This document shows, piece after piece, positions 39,040 through 46,190 of a stretch of DNA of 46,190 nt. Each line of letters begins with the position of its first letter. Positions within the stretch are counted from its first letter, which is position 1. Under the pieces are notes generated by a model, which did not search any database, was not told the DNA's origin, and saw nothing but the letters and a program-made list of their open reading frames with translations. Source of the stretch: Thermoplasmata archaeon. GTDB lineage: Archaea; Thermoplasmatota; Thermoplasmata; Methanomassiliicoccales; Methanomethylophilaceae. The stretch covers positions 1 to 46,190 of the forward strand of contig SUSW01000007.1 of NCBI GenBank assembly GCA_015063235.1, in the 5' to 3' direction. The position numbers and the translations under genes are program-made.

Positions 39040-39783
39040 TCATTTCAACTGGTAGACGTTGCCGACGTAAAAGTCGTTGACCCCTTCAAGGCCCAGATGG
39101 ACCCTGAGATTGACGATACCGTCCCTTCCGACGCAGTGGTTGATGTAGAGCTCCGGGATGGATTCCAACATCTCCGCATATTCCTTAGCGACAGGCTTCT
39201 TCTTCTTTTCAAGGAAGACCGGTCCGATGAATACGGTGATCTTCTTGCCGATGTGCTCCTGCACGTCGGAGATGACCTTATCGGGCATGCACGAGCAGCG
39301 TCCGCTGATCAATGCGACCTTCATACCGTCTTCCACGACGAGGAACGTCTCTCCGTATCCCTTTTCGTCGTAGAAGAAGGGTGTGATGTGAATACCGGGA
39401 AGGACCTCCGTCCATACTCCGATGTCATGGAAAACAGTCTTTCCCATGTTCTCCTCGGACAGCCCGGTCCTTGACAGCAGCGTCCTCTTCCCGTACAGTC
39501 CTTCGGGACAGTGGACATCGATGGATGAGGATCTGTTCTTCAGGAGGCCGTTGAGACCTCCCGAGTCGCATGGATTGCTCTGGGAAACGACGACCAGATC
39601 GATGGAGTCCGGTTCGATGCTAAGCCATTCCAGATTGTGTGCAAGGTATCTGGGGCGCATACCTGTGTTGAAAAGTACCCTCTTCCCGTCCTTCTCGATG
39701 AGCATGGCGGTGCCTTTGGCGCCGATCAGACTGGTACCGGGTATAGAGCCCTCGTCGTAAACACATGTGATCTTCGTCGTCAT
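39040..39783 (-). CDS. MBL-fold protein with a lost metal-binding motif
   Basis: A protein of 247 residues resembling the MBL subgroup that includes methanopterin-related dihydropterin synthases: FNTGMRPRYLAHNLEWLSIEPDSIDLVVVS...SGGL, GMKVALISG and YINHCVG. In active members the text between VVVS and GGL is HGHWDHT; here it is QSNPCDS (68-74), so all histidines of the HxHxDH motif are gone. It is probably not a zinc hydrolase and may bind a ligand or partner. The start at 39783 rather than 39789 is preferred because GAGGT lies 6 nt before it. It is the second gene of a pair with the TatD-like hydrolase, 9 nt apart. Confidence 0.75.
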   Translation of the reverse strand: MTTKITCVYDEGSIPGTSLIGAKGTAMLIEKDGKRVLFNTGMRPRYLAHNLEWLSIEPDSIDLVVVSQSNPCDSGGLNGLLKNRSSSIDVHCPEGLYGKRTLLSRTGLSEENMGKTVFHDIGVWTEVLPGIHITPFFYDEKGYGETFLVVEDGMKVALISGRCSCMPDKVISDVQEHIGKKITVFIGPVFLEKKKKPVAKEYAEMLESIPELYINHCVGRDGIVNLRVHLGLEGVNDFYVGNVYQLK

Positions 39784-39792
39784 CGTCATACC

Positions 39793-40629
39793 TCAGCGGT
39801 GGTAGAGTGAATCGGGTATATCCTTACAAATCCTATAAATGGATTCCAAGGGGACCTGCCCATTGGCAACCCAGGCGTTGACCCTCTTGGGGACTGTGGT
39901 CACCGCCATTATGGCGGTGGGCTTGTCCGGATCGTCGATGTAGTCGGTCTCGATCATGAATCTGTCCGTTCCCTTGGACAGCGCTTCCTTCGTATTGGAT
40001 TTGGATGCTGGGATGGACGGCATCACGCCGCAGGTCTCCTCAGGTGTCACCCATGGCGGCGAGGAATGCTTGACGACCAGTCCTCTGTCCAATCCCGCCC
40101 TGTCGGCGATCTCGGCCAAAGATGAGTCCGTATCATTCTCGTTCTCGCAATGGATTATGACTGGCACGTCATTCTCCCTTGCCAATTCCATGCCTCTCAG
40201 GAGCACCCTGTTGGAGGCATCCCAAATATCCCTATCCACAGGGAAATGGGGTCTTCCGATCTCCCCGATGGCGCATGCGCGTCCCTCGGCGACGTCCTTC
40301 GCCGCTAGCTCCATTCCCTCGATCATAATCTCCTCGGCCTTCTCCAATCCGTATACCTCGGCCAGGGATATCAGAAGGATGGGATACGGACCTACTGCGA
40401 TGTTGATCTCCAGATCGGTCTGCTCCTTTGCTTTGTCAGCCAATGAGTATGTGACCTCGTAGGACCTGGCGAAATCCTGCCCGCATGTGATCGGCACCTC
40501 CTTATGAGGAAGCGTCACAAGCGTGAGCCCGGTACCGCCTGCGGCCTGGAATTCCTTCAGAGCATCCACATTCCTCCCCGAGGGGCTCATGTGGAGATGA
40601 TTGTCGTAGACGGGTACTCTGTCGCTCAT
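39793..40629 (-). CDS. TatD-like metal-dependent hydrolase
   Basis: A protein of 278 residues of the amidohydrolase/TatD type: metal ligands in YDNHLHM (11 and 13), glutamate in CAIGEIGRPH, histidines in VIIHCENEN and VVKHSSPP, and aspartate in MIETDYIDD. TatD proteins are metal-dependent nucleases or hydrolases; this archaeal subgroup has no assigned substrate. It is the first gene of a two-gene unit with the altered MBL-fold protein and is divergent from primase; the 53-nt spacer must hold both promoters. Confidence 0.83.
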   Translation of the reverse strand: MSDRVPVYDNHLHMSPSGRNVDALKEFQAAGGTGLTLVTLPHKEVPITCGQDFARSYEVTYSLADKAKEQTDLEINIAVGPYPILLISLAEVYGLEKAEEIMIEGMELAAKDVAEGRACAIGEIGRPHFPVDRDIWDASNRVLLRGMELARENDVPVIIHCENENDTDSSLAEIADRAGLDRGLVVKHSSPPWVTPEETCGVMPSIPASKSNTKEALSKGTDRFMIETDYIDDPDKPTAIMAVTTVPKRVNAWVANGQVPLESIYRICKDIPDSLYHR

Positions 40630-40682
40630 GTTCCGATGAACGGCATAAGATATTAAATCAGACTCGGTCCATCCATCAGTAT

Positions 40683-41912
40683 ATGGATTCGAATCAACGC
40701 TTCCTGCTGAAGGCGTTCAGGAAATACTACAAGGTGAACACCCCCATCCTACCGGACAGGTTCACCCGCAGGGAGTTCGGATTCATGTTCTTCGACAAGA
40801 CATATGTGCAGAGGCACATGGGATTCACCAGCCCCCAGGACCTCCACAGGTTCATGATGGGTCAGGTGCCGTCCCACAGCTACTACTCCACCTCCTACTA
40901 CAGGAAACCGGATGCACCGACCATGGATGAGAAGGGATGGATGGGCGCGGAGCTGATCTTCGATCTGGATGCGGACCACTTGGAGGGAGCGGAGAACATG
41001 ACCTATGCGGAGATGCTGATAGAGATCCGCAGCCAGATGATGCATCTGGTCGATACGTTCCTGATGGACAACCTGGGATTCCAGGAGGACCAGATCCACA
41101 TCACGTTCTCCGGGGGAAGGGGATACCACGCACATGTCAGGACCCCAGACATCATGGGTCTGGGTTCCCCGGAGAGGAGGGAACTGGTGGATTTCATCAC
41201 CGGTTCCGGTCTGAACATAGACTGGGTGTTCCCGTACAATAGGGTCGCGACATCCCAGATAGCCACTGGGAACGGTGTGAGGACCAACATCGCCAAGGAC
41301 AGGCTGATCCCTCCCGAGGATTCCGGAGGGTGGAAGCTGATGATGAGGCATGCCCTCATGGATGTCGTCACCGACATGTGCGATGGGGACATCAAGCAGT
41401 TCAAGAAGGAATATCCAAGTATCAAAGGAAGCCAGTCGACCACCCTGATCAAGGCCCAGGAGGAACTGAGGAAGACCAGGGGGATACTGTTCGAGAAGAA
41501 CACGATGGCCATCCTGTCACAGCCCACACAGAACATCCTCATCAAAATCATGAAGGAGGACATGGCCCCCAGGCTGTCGGGAGAGGTAGACGAGCCCGTA
41601 ACGGCGGATATCAAAAGGCTGATCCGTCTGCCGGGTTCCGTCCACGGGAAGAGCGGACTCAGGGTCACTCCTATTACGAGAGCGCAGCTGACCGATTTCG
41701 ACCCGCTGCAGATGGCCGTTCCCGACGAATATTCGGATGACGAGGTGAAGATAACGATGAGAAAGGATACCAAGTTGGATATGAAAGGACAGCATTTCGA
41801 CCTCAGCGGAGAGACCACCGTACCCGAATACGCTGCAATTTTCCTGATAGGCAGGAAGATGGCCTCATACGGTTTCGCGTCCGAGGAGAGCAAGAAAGAG
41901 AAATTGTTCTGA
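40683..41912 (+). CDS. priS: DNA primase small (catalytic) subunit PriS
   Basis: A protein of 409 residues. The archaeal/eukaryotic primase core is plain: REFGFMFFD, catalytic FDLDADH (aspartates 94 and 96), the nucleotide-binding SGGRGYHAHV (143-152) and the later RLIRLPGSVHGKSGLRVTPI. It makes primers with PriL for chromosome replication. The start ATG lies about 29 nt after a TATA-like ATATTAAATC, with no ribosome site, so the message is likely leaderless or nearly so. The large subunit is not in the window. Confidence 0.95.
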   Translation: MDSNQRFLLKAFRKYYKVNTPILPDRFTRREFGFMFFDKTYVQRHMGFTSPQDLHRFMMGQVPSHSYYSTSYYRKPDAPTMDEKGWMGAELIFDLDADHLEGAENMTYAEMLIEIRSQMMHLVDTFLMDNLGFQEDQIHITFSGGRGYHAHVRTPDIMGLGSPERRELVDFITGSGLNIDWVFPYNRVATSQIATGNGVRTNIAKDRLIPPEDSGGWKLMMRHALMDVVTDMCDGDIKQFKKEYPSIKGSQSTTLIKAQEELRKTRGILFEKNTMAILSQPTQNILIKIMKEDMAPRLSGEVDEPVTADIKRLIRLPGSVHGKSGLRVTPITRAQLTDFDPLQMAVPDEYSDDEVKITMRKDTKLDMKGQHFDLSGETTVPEYAAIFLIGRKMASYGFASEESKKEKLF

Positions 41913-42036
41913 TCTCCGACATCTGGCACATGTTATTTTTCCAGGCTTTGGCCCCATTCTTCTCCCTATGATACAGATAGGAACGCGCGATACTTTTATA
42001 AAGGACCCCTTTATCACGTCAAAACAGGTAATTAAA

Positions 42037-42264
42037 ATGAAAGCATTCCTCGTATCAGGAACCTATGCCGACCCCAGGCAGAACCAGCAGCCTTTCGCAA
42101 TCGAGATGGCAGCTGCCGATGAGGCCGCAGTAAAAGAGAAGGCACTCTCAACAATCGGAAGCAAGCACAAGCTCAAGAGATGGCAGATCAACATCGCCGA
42201 AGTCAAAGAGCTCTCTGCAGACGAAGTGACCAACCACGTCGTGAAATACCAGATCGGTGAGTGA
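42037..42264 (+). CDS. rpl18a: 50S ribosomal protein L18Ae (LX)
   Basis: A protein of 75 residues: MKAFLVSGTYADPRQNQQPFAIEMAAADEAAVKEKALSTIGSKHKLKRWQINIAEV, the archaeal L18Ae/LX sequence at normal length. ATG 42037 is set by the family start; the frame is open upstream to 41968. A TATA box (CTTTTATAA near 41994) lies about 43 nt before it. It begins the conserved archaeal order L18Ae-prefoldin alpha-FtsY, and its stop overlaps a possible GTG start of prefoldin. Confidence 0.94.
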   Translation: MKAFLVSGTYADPRQNQQPFAIEMAAADEAAVKEKALSTIGSKHKLKRWQINIAEVKELSADEVTNHVVKYQIGE

Positions 42265-42266
42265 AC

Positions 42267-42695
42267 GTGAACGACGACGAACTCCGTCAGATGTTAGCTC
42301 TGATGGAATCCTACAAGAACAGGACCGAAGCGCTGAGCCGCCAGGTCACTGTGCTTCGCAGCACCCTCGACGAGGTCAACATGGCCAACCAGTCCATCAA
42401 GGCTCTGATGGATGCGAAAGAGGGCGACGAGATCATGATTCCGATCGGAGCTTCGTCATTCATGAACGTCAAGGTCACCTCCAACAAGAACATCATCGTC
42501 GGCGTCGGATCCGGGATATCCGTTGAAAAGACCGCCGAGGACGCAAGCGCTTACATGGAGATGAACGCCGCTGAGCTCAACGAGGCGCTGAAGAAGACAG
42601 TCAACGCCCTCCAGGAAGTCCAGCAGGCGCTCTCGACCGTGTCTGAGGCCGTTCAGATCGAGTATCAGAACAGGCAGCAGGCCCCGAAGCAGTGA
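42267..42695 (+). CDS. pfdA: Prefoldin alpha subunit
   Basis: A protein of 142 residues with two long coiled-coil helices and the central beta region of prefoldin alpha: KNRTEALSRQVTVLRSTLDEVNMANQSIKAL, EGDEIMIPIGASSFMNVKV, NIIVGVGSGISVEKTAEDA. With the beta subunit it forms the jellyfish-like hexamer that hands unfolded proteins to the thermosome. GTG starts exist at 42261 and 42267; I take 42267 since GGTGA lies 6 nt before it. The stop TGA is followed by ftsY after 11 nt. Confidence 0.93.
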   Translation: MNDDELRQMLALMESYKNRTEALSRQVTVLRSTLDEVNMANQSIKALMDAKEGDEIMIPIGASSFMNVKVTSNKNIIVGVGSGISVEKTAEDASAYMEMNAAELNEALKKTVNALQEVQQALSTVSEAVQIEYQNRQQAPKQ

Positions 42696-42706
42696 GGCGG
42701 TATGGG

Positions 42707-43855
42707 ATGTTCGATTCTCTCAAATCCAAATTGAAAGGCATCTTCAGCAAAGCAGACAAGAAGCTCGATGAGGAGCAGATATACGGAAAGGAAGAAGAGA
42801 AACAATCCCAGCCTGCCGCTCCCACAGAAACCCCAGCCAAACCCATTCAGGATTCTAACGTTCCCGCACAGGAGCCCGTCAAGGCGGAGCCTGTGAAGGA
42901 ACAGCCCAAAGAGGAGCCGAAGCTCTCCAGGAAAGAGAGGCTCAAGCTCCAGAAGCAGCAGAAGGTCGCAGAGAGCGGACGCAGCTCAGAAGCGGTAGTA
43001 TCCGACAGCGGAAAGAAGATCAAGGAAGCGGCACTCGACGAGATCCTCGACGAGATCTACTTCACGCTTCTCGAAGCGGATGTGGCCGTTCCCGTTGCGG
43101 ACAAGATCAGGGAGGGCGTGAAACAGAACCTCCTCGGCAGGAAGTACGACCGTTCCTACTCTTTGGAAGAGGTCGTCGAGATGGCCGTCAAGGACGCGAT
43201 CAGGGATGTCCTCGAGATCAACGAGTTCGACTTCGACGACTGGATCACCAAGCAGAAGAAGCCCACGGTCATCATGTTCGTTGGAATCAACGGTACCGGC
43301 AAGACCACCGCCATCGCGAAGATCGCCAACCGCCTCCAGAACAGCGGAAAGTCAGTTGTGTTGGCAGCCTGCGATACGTTCAGGGCAGGCGCGATAGAGC
43401 AGCTGACGATCCACGCCGACAGGCTCGGATGCAAGATCGTCAAGCAGAACCAGGACGCCGACCCCGCAGCAGTCGCCTACGATGCAATCGAGCATGCCAA
43501 GACCAAGTTCAAGGACGTGGTCCTCGTGGACACTGCAGGGCGTATGCAGACCAACAGCAACCTCATCGAGGAGATGAAGAAGATCGTAAGGGTCTCCAAA
43601 CCTGACCTGAAGGTCTTCGTAGGAGATTCCCTGGCAGGCAACAACGCTATCGAGCAGGCCAAGGTCTTCGATGATGCTGTAGGTATCGATGCAGTGATCC
43701 TCACGAAGATCGACACCGACGCCAAGGGCGGTGCGGCGCTGTCCATAGCGCACACCATCGGAAAGCCCATCGCGTTCGTGTGCAACGGTCAGGAATACGA
43801 GGACATCGTCAAGTTCGACACCGAGTGGATGATCGCAAGGATGTTCGACGAGTGA
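42707..43855 (+). CDS. ftsY: Signal recognition particle receptor FtsY
   Basis: A protein of 382 residues. An acidic/basic, proline-rich N-terminal region (about 1-100, EEEKQSQPAAPTETPAKP) for membrane contact is followed by the N domain (ILDEIYFTLLEADVAVPVADKI) and the G domain with GINGTGKTT (about 193-201), ACDTFRAGAIEQL, DTAGRMQTNSNLI, TKIDTDAKGGAALS and the C-terminal FDTEWMIARMFDE. It docks ribosome-SRP complexes at the membrane. G1 reads GTGKTT where GVGKTT is usual. The start ATG 42707 is the family start (MFDSLKSKLKG). Confidence 0.95.
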   Translation: MFDSLKSKLKGIFSKADKKLDEEQIYGKEEEKQSQPAAPTETPAKPIQDSNVPAQEPVKAEPVKEQPKEEPKLSRKERLKLQKQQKVAESGRSSEAVVSDSGKKIKEAALDEILDEIYFTLLEADVAVPVADKIREGVKQNLLGRKYDRSYSLEEVVEMAVKDAIRDVLEINEFDFDDWITKQKKPTVIMFVGINGTGKTTAIAKIANRLQNSGKSVVLAACDTFRAGAIEQLTIHADRLGCKIVKQNQDADPAAVAYDAIEHAKTKFKDVVLVDTAGRMQTNSNLIEEMKKIVRVSKPDLKVFVGDSLAGNNAIEQAKVFDDAVGIDAVILTKIDTDAKGGAALSIAHTIGKPIAFVCNGQEYEDIVKFDTEWMIARMFDE

Positions 43856-43858
43856 CCG

Positions 43859-45082
43859 TCACATACAGAGCTTGTAGAACAGCGAAGCGAACACCTTCGT
43901 ATCGTCGATCAGATTATCGATCACCAGATACTCGTTCGGAGCGTGCAGGGAACCGTCTCCGGTCTGCCATGCGTAAGCGTCGAATCCCTTCAGCCTGAAG
44001 AAGTTGGCGCATGTGCCTCCTGAGATACCGACGGGGGAGGGCCTCCTTCCCCTTATCGATTCCACCGATTCGGACAGTGCTGTGAACCCTTCCGACTCCG
44101 ATGAGGAGGGCCTTCCCGCAACCGCCTTCTGCAGAACTTCGACTTTGATGCTGGCACCTGTGGATTCAGCATACACCTGTGCGATCTCCTCGGCCATCCT
44201 GATGATGATGTCGAGGTCGTATTCGGGTATGACGCGGATGTCCATGCAGAACTCGTCGTATCCGGGGATGGTGTTGACGTTCTCCACGGTCGCTATCCTC
44301 TTGGTGGGCTCGAAGGTGGAATTGCTCTGAAGGAATCTGTCATCAGTTCTGTCAAATCTGTTCTCGAACGATTCCATCAAGTCCATCAGGAGAAGGGTGG
44401 AGACCTTGTATGCGTTTATGCCCAGACTGGGCGTGGATGCGTGGGTGGTCCTGCCCTCGATACTGAATTTCAGCCATAGGATGTTCTTCTCGGCGACGGC
44501 TATATCCTCTCCGTCGGGAGAGCAATGGTCGGGGACCATGATGATGTCCCCCTTCTTGAAGATGCCTTGATCAAGGAGATACTGAATGCCGTAAACACTG
44601 GAAGTCTCCTCATCCGCCACCAATGCCAGTCCGATGGACATTCCGTTAAGTTCCTGGTCCAGGAACTGCTTCGCGGCGAACAGTGACGATATGACGGACT
44701 GCCCGTCGTCCTCCGACCCTCTGGCGTAGATCCTGCCATCCCTGATGGAGGGCTCGAAGGGGGGCGTATCCCAGAGATCCTCGTCCCCTGTGGGCACGAC
44801 GTCCATATGGGCGACCATCCAGACGGTGCCTTTCCCCCTGCCCTTCTTGACAGCGACGATATTGGACCTCATTATGCTCGGATCCAGCTCATCCGGAACG
44901 TCGTACCTCTGCACTTGATCGAAGCCGGACATATGGTTCATAAGGTAGTCCGCCTTCCTTCCCTCCCCGTCCCCATTGTTGACGGGGGCCAGAGCGGGGA
45001 TTCTAAGCATGCCGGCTGCGGTATCGATTATATCCTGGCGGGACGAGTCGATGTCCGAGAGGATCTGTTCCAGGGTCTTCAT
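43859..45082 (-). CDS. M20-family metallopeptidase/dipeptidase (ArgE/DapE-like)
   Basis: A protein of 407 residues of the M20 family: VWMVAHMDVVPTGDE with the first metal histidine and catalytic aspartate, GSEDDGQSVISS with the bridging aspartate, LVADEETSS with the catalytic glutamate pair, a lid domain (KFSIEGRTTHASTPSLGINAY) and SLHAPNEYLVIDNL near the end. Such enzymes cleave dipeptides or N-acyl amino acids; the exact substrate is not evident. The gene is single, convergent with ftsY (3 nt between stops). Confidence 0.9.
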   Translation of the reverse strand: MKTLEQILSDIDSSRQDIIDTAAGMLRIPALAPVNNGDGEGRKADYLMNHMSGFDQVQRYDVPDELDPSIMRSNIVAVKKGRGKGTVWMVAHMDVVPTGDEDLWDTPPFEPSIRDGRIYARGSEDDGQSVISSLFAAKQFLDQELNGMSIGLALVADEETSSVYGIQYLLDQGIFKKGDIIMVPDHCSPDGEDIAVAEKNILWLKFSIEGRTTHASTPSLGINAYKVSTLLLMDLMESFENRFDRTDDRFLQSNSTFEPTKRIATVENVNTIPGYDEFCMDIRVIPEYDLDIIIRMAEEIAQVYAESTGASIKVEVLQKAVAGRPSSSESEGFTALSESVESIRGRRPSPVGISGGTCANFFRLKGFDAYAWQTGDGSLHAPNEYLVIDNLIDDTKVFASLFYKLCM

Positions 45083-45175
45083 GCTGCGGGGATGCAGTTA
45101 ATCGTTTTTTTAGATAACTAACGGCTCGGAGGCGGGATATGGAGAGAAGAATGCCCCTTTCGGGACGTTTGTCCG

Positions 45176-45334
45176 TCAGACCCCGAAGAATGCCTTGACA
45201 CCGGGTCTAAACAGGTAGTACAGGATCAAACCATCGATCACCAGGGTGATGATACTCACGAAGACTCCTGTGAAGAGGGAAGCGATACCCAATATCAGGG
45301 AGATCGCAGTGAATATCACTCCGAGGTACCACAT
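45176..45334 (-). CDS. Small membrane protein with two helices
   Basis: A frame of 52 residues from ATG 45334: MWYLGVIFTAISLILGIASL, then FTGVFVSIITLVIDGLILYYLFRPGVKAFFGV. Two hydrophobic helices separated by a short turn, then a basic end. The frame is also open for 13 codons upstream (ITFPGGFWNGWKI), where a perfect AGGAGG lies but no start codon at proper spacing, so the start is uncertain. Family unknown. The 69-residue frame overlapping it at 45207-45416 has no such structure and is rejected. Confidence 0.55.
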   Translation of the reverse strand: MWYLGVIFTAISLILGIASLFTGVFVSIITLVIDGLILYYLFRPGVKAFFGV

Positions 45335-45451
45335 TATCTTCCAGCCGTTCCAGAATCCTCCTGGAAAGGTTATTCATTCCGGTATGCGCGGTACCGGATC
45401 TCTGAGGAAGAATCATGCCAGATGGATAAAAACCGACTGGATTGGTGGAAA

Positions 45452-45469
45452 GGGCGGGAGACCCCGCCC
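45452..45469 (-). terminator. Hairpin after the coiled-coil gene
   Basis: GGGCGGG and CCCGCCC pair perfectly around 4 nt, 17 nt after the stop of the 45486 gene on the minus strand. A second hairpin (TCCGGTA / TACCGGA, 45378-45398) lies further on. Confidence 0.5.
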
Positions 45470-45485
45470 GTATGATAAGATGGTT

Positions 45486-45896
45486 TCAGAAGAGGTCGTC
45501 CTTCTCTTTCTCGGCGGCCTTCTTCTCGGCCCTGGCCTGCTCGTCGGCCTCCTGGATCTCCCTGGCCCTGGCATCTGCCTCGGCCTTGATGTTCTCCCTG
45601 TCCTCCTTGGCCTTGGCCCTGACATCCTCGATCTGGCCCTCCAGCTCCTCGATGAGCTCTCTGGACTTGTTGATGTCGGCGATCATGGATTCGAAATTGT
45701 TCTTGTGGCTCTCGTCACCATCGACGGTGTAGCGGTAGTACTCCTTTCCGATGGTCTCGTAGAGCTCCCTTACCTTGTTCCTCTCGTCCTTGATCTGGGA
45801 CTCGAGAGCCCTGACCTGCTTGCTCTCATCATACTTGCTGCTTGTCGTATTAAATGTAGATTTGGCCTTGTTCTTTGCATTGTCCAAGAATCCCAT
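45486..45896 (-). CDS. Coiled-coil protein of unknown function
   Basis: A protein of 136 residues, MGFLDNAKNKAKSTFNTTSSKYDESKQVRALESQIKDERNKVRELYETIGKEYYRYTVDG followed by a long charged helix to the end (KAKEDRENIKAEADARAREIQEADEQARAEKKAAEKEKDD). The opening MGFLDNxKNK and YETIGKEYY recur in small coiled-coil proteins of bacteria and archaea, sometimes linked to a zinc ribbon that is absent here. GGTG lies 6 nt before the ATG at 45896. The role is unknown. Confidence 0.8.
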   Translation of the reverse strand: MGFLDNAKNKAKSTFNTTSSKYDESKQVRALESQIKDERNKVRELYETIGKEYYRYTVDGDESHKNNFESMIADINKSRELIEELEGQIEDVRAKAKEDRENIKAEADARAREIQEADEQARAEKKAAEKEKDDLF

Positions 45897-46044
45897 TCAT
45901 AACACCTTTGGTCATGAATCGTGTATAGCATATTTGATGTTAACTAGAATCGAAATCGAATCGAATCTGCTAATATTTCAGAATCCGGGATATAGAAAGA
46001 TTCACTTTCCATCGGTCCTGTGATGAAAACAGTACTTTAACCCG

Positions 46045-46114
46045 AGTTTGACAGATTTTCTCATCGGAACATCCGTCAAACTGCCAGTGCCCCTGCCCTT
46101 TTGGAGGGCGGGGC
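46045..46114 (-). mobile_element. Right-end hairpins / omega-RNA region of an IS605-type element
   Basis: Directly after the tnpB stop on the minus strand lie two strong hairpins: GCCCC-GCCCT pairing with AGGGC-A-GGGGC (46089-46114) and AGTTTGAC/GTCAAACT (46045-46052, 46075-46082). TnpB-guide (omega) RNAs and transposon right ends lie here in IS200/IS605 elements. The exact end of the element cannot be fixed without an empty-site comparison. Confidence 0.5.
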
Positions 46115-46117
46115 TGT

Positions 46118-46190
46118 TCACCCTGTTGTCGCAAGGGAAGGGTTGCGGGTCAACCCAAGGCGGAGTATGTTCACAGACGCGTTCAGATCG
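46118..46190 (-). CDS. tnpB: IS605-type TnpB, C-terminal end only
   Basis: The minus strand from the window edge reads DLNASVNILRLGLTRNPSLATTG, then TGA at 46120-46118. The text DLNASVNILRLGL matches the last RuvC motif of TnpB (DxNAAxNIL), the RNA-guided nuclease of IS200/IS605 elements. The rest of the gene lies outside the right edge. The final residues are short and variable as in the family. It marks a mobile element at this end of the window. Confidence 0.75.
   Translation of the reverse strand, partial: DLNASVNILRLGLTRNPSLATTG

Noticed and set aside
39040-39783. Active methanopterin-pathway MBL enzyme
   Set aside because: The essential HxHxDH metal motif is absent.
45207-45416. 69-residue minus-strand frame
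   Set aside because: The overlapping frame at 45176-45334 encodes two clean membrane helices and is the better reading.

Overview
This 46 kb window is archaeal chromosome. It carries archaeal-type translation and replication genes (S28e, L7Ae, L18Ae/LX, EF-1beta, prefoldin alpha, FtsY, primase PriS). TATA boxes sit about 25 nt before starts, and several genes appear leaderless. The small-gene order, a dockerin-like iron/corrinoid ABC binding protein, a hexulose-phosphate synthase fused to an RraA-like domain, and the overall style suggest a Thermoplasmatota methanogen of the Methanomassiliicoccales type. That assignment is inference, since no 16S or methanogenesis gene lies in the window.

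Layout. 1-2.1 kb: ribosomal S28e/L7Ae and an NhaC-type antiporter. 2.2-16.3 kb: an envelope-glycan region with a DUF368 polyprenyl-phosphate translocase, a GT-C glycosyltransferase, an oligosaccharide flippase, a three-gene phosphonate pathway (PEP mutase, phosphonopyruvate decarboxylase, and a cytidylyltransferase/2-aminoethylphosphonate transaminase fusion), a dolichyl-phosphate-hexose-synthase-like GT2, a heptose pathway (HddA kinase and a GmhA-GmhB fusion), a membrane-protein/GT-C pair and GtrA. 16.3-21.8 kb: IlvE and a metal/corrinoid-type ABC importer with a CbiX-like protein. 22-24.4 kb: a second, inverted copy of the membrane-protein/GT-C pair. 24.5-31.4 kb: sugar-phosphate supply (phosphohexomutase, two tandem PGI/PMI-like SIS proteins, GT4, sugar nucleotidyltransferase, DUF89 phosphatase). 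31.6-34.1 kb: a regulator/hydrolase operon, Zn-ribbon/EF-1beta and two microproteins. 34.3-35.7 kb: an Rpn-type nuclease with a partial tandem copy. 35.9-38.1 kb: HPS-RraA and HtpX. 38.2-38.9 kb: a large, apparently structured non-coding RNA region. 39-45.9 kb: an MBL-fold/TatD pair, PriS, L18Ae-PfdA-FtsY, an M20 peptidase and small proteins. The right edge enters the 3' end of an IS605-type tnpB.

How it fits together: the window looks mainly like a factory for a surface glycan. Mutase/isomerases/nucleotidyltransferase make activated hexoses, Hdd/Gmh make heptose phosphates, and the phosphonate genes make CMP-activated 2-aminoethylphosphonate. GT2/GT4/GT-C enzymes, flippase, GtrA and the DUF368 lipid-carrier recycler would assemble and export the glycan. 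The transferase that would attach aminoethylphosphonate is not visible.

The most unusual items are: (1) the ~690-nt RNA candidate with tRNA-like cloverleafs and internal repeats; (2) the archaeal phosphonate-plus-heptose glycan cluster; (3) two adjacent PGI/PMI paralogues whose active-site losses are complementary, suggesting an obligate heteromer; (4) the duplicated two-gene glycan module in which one copy lost its stop codon.
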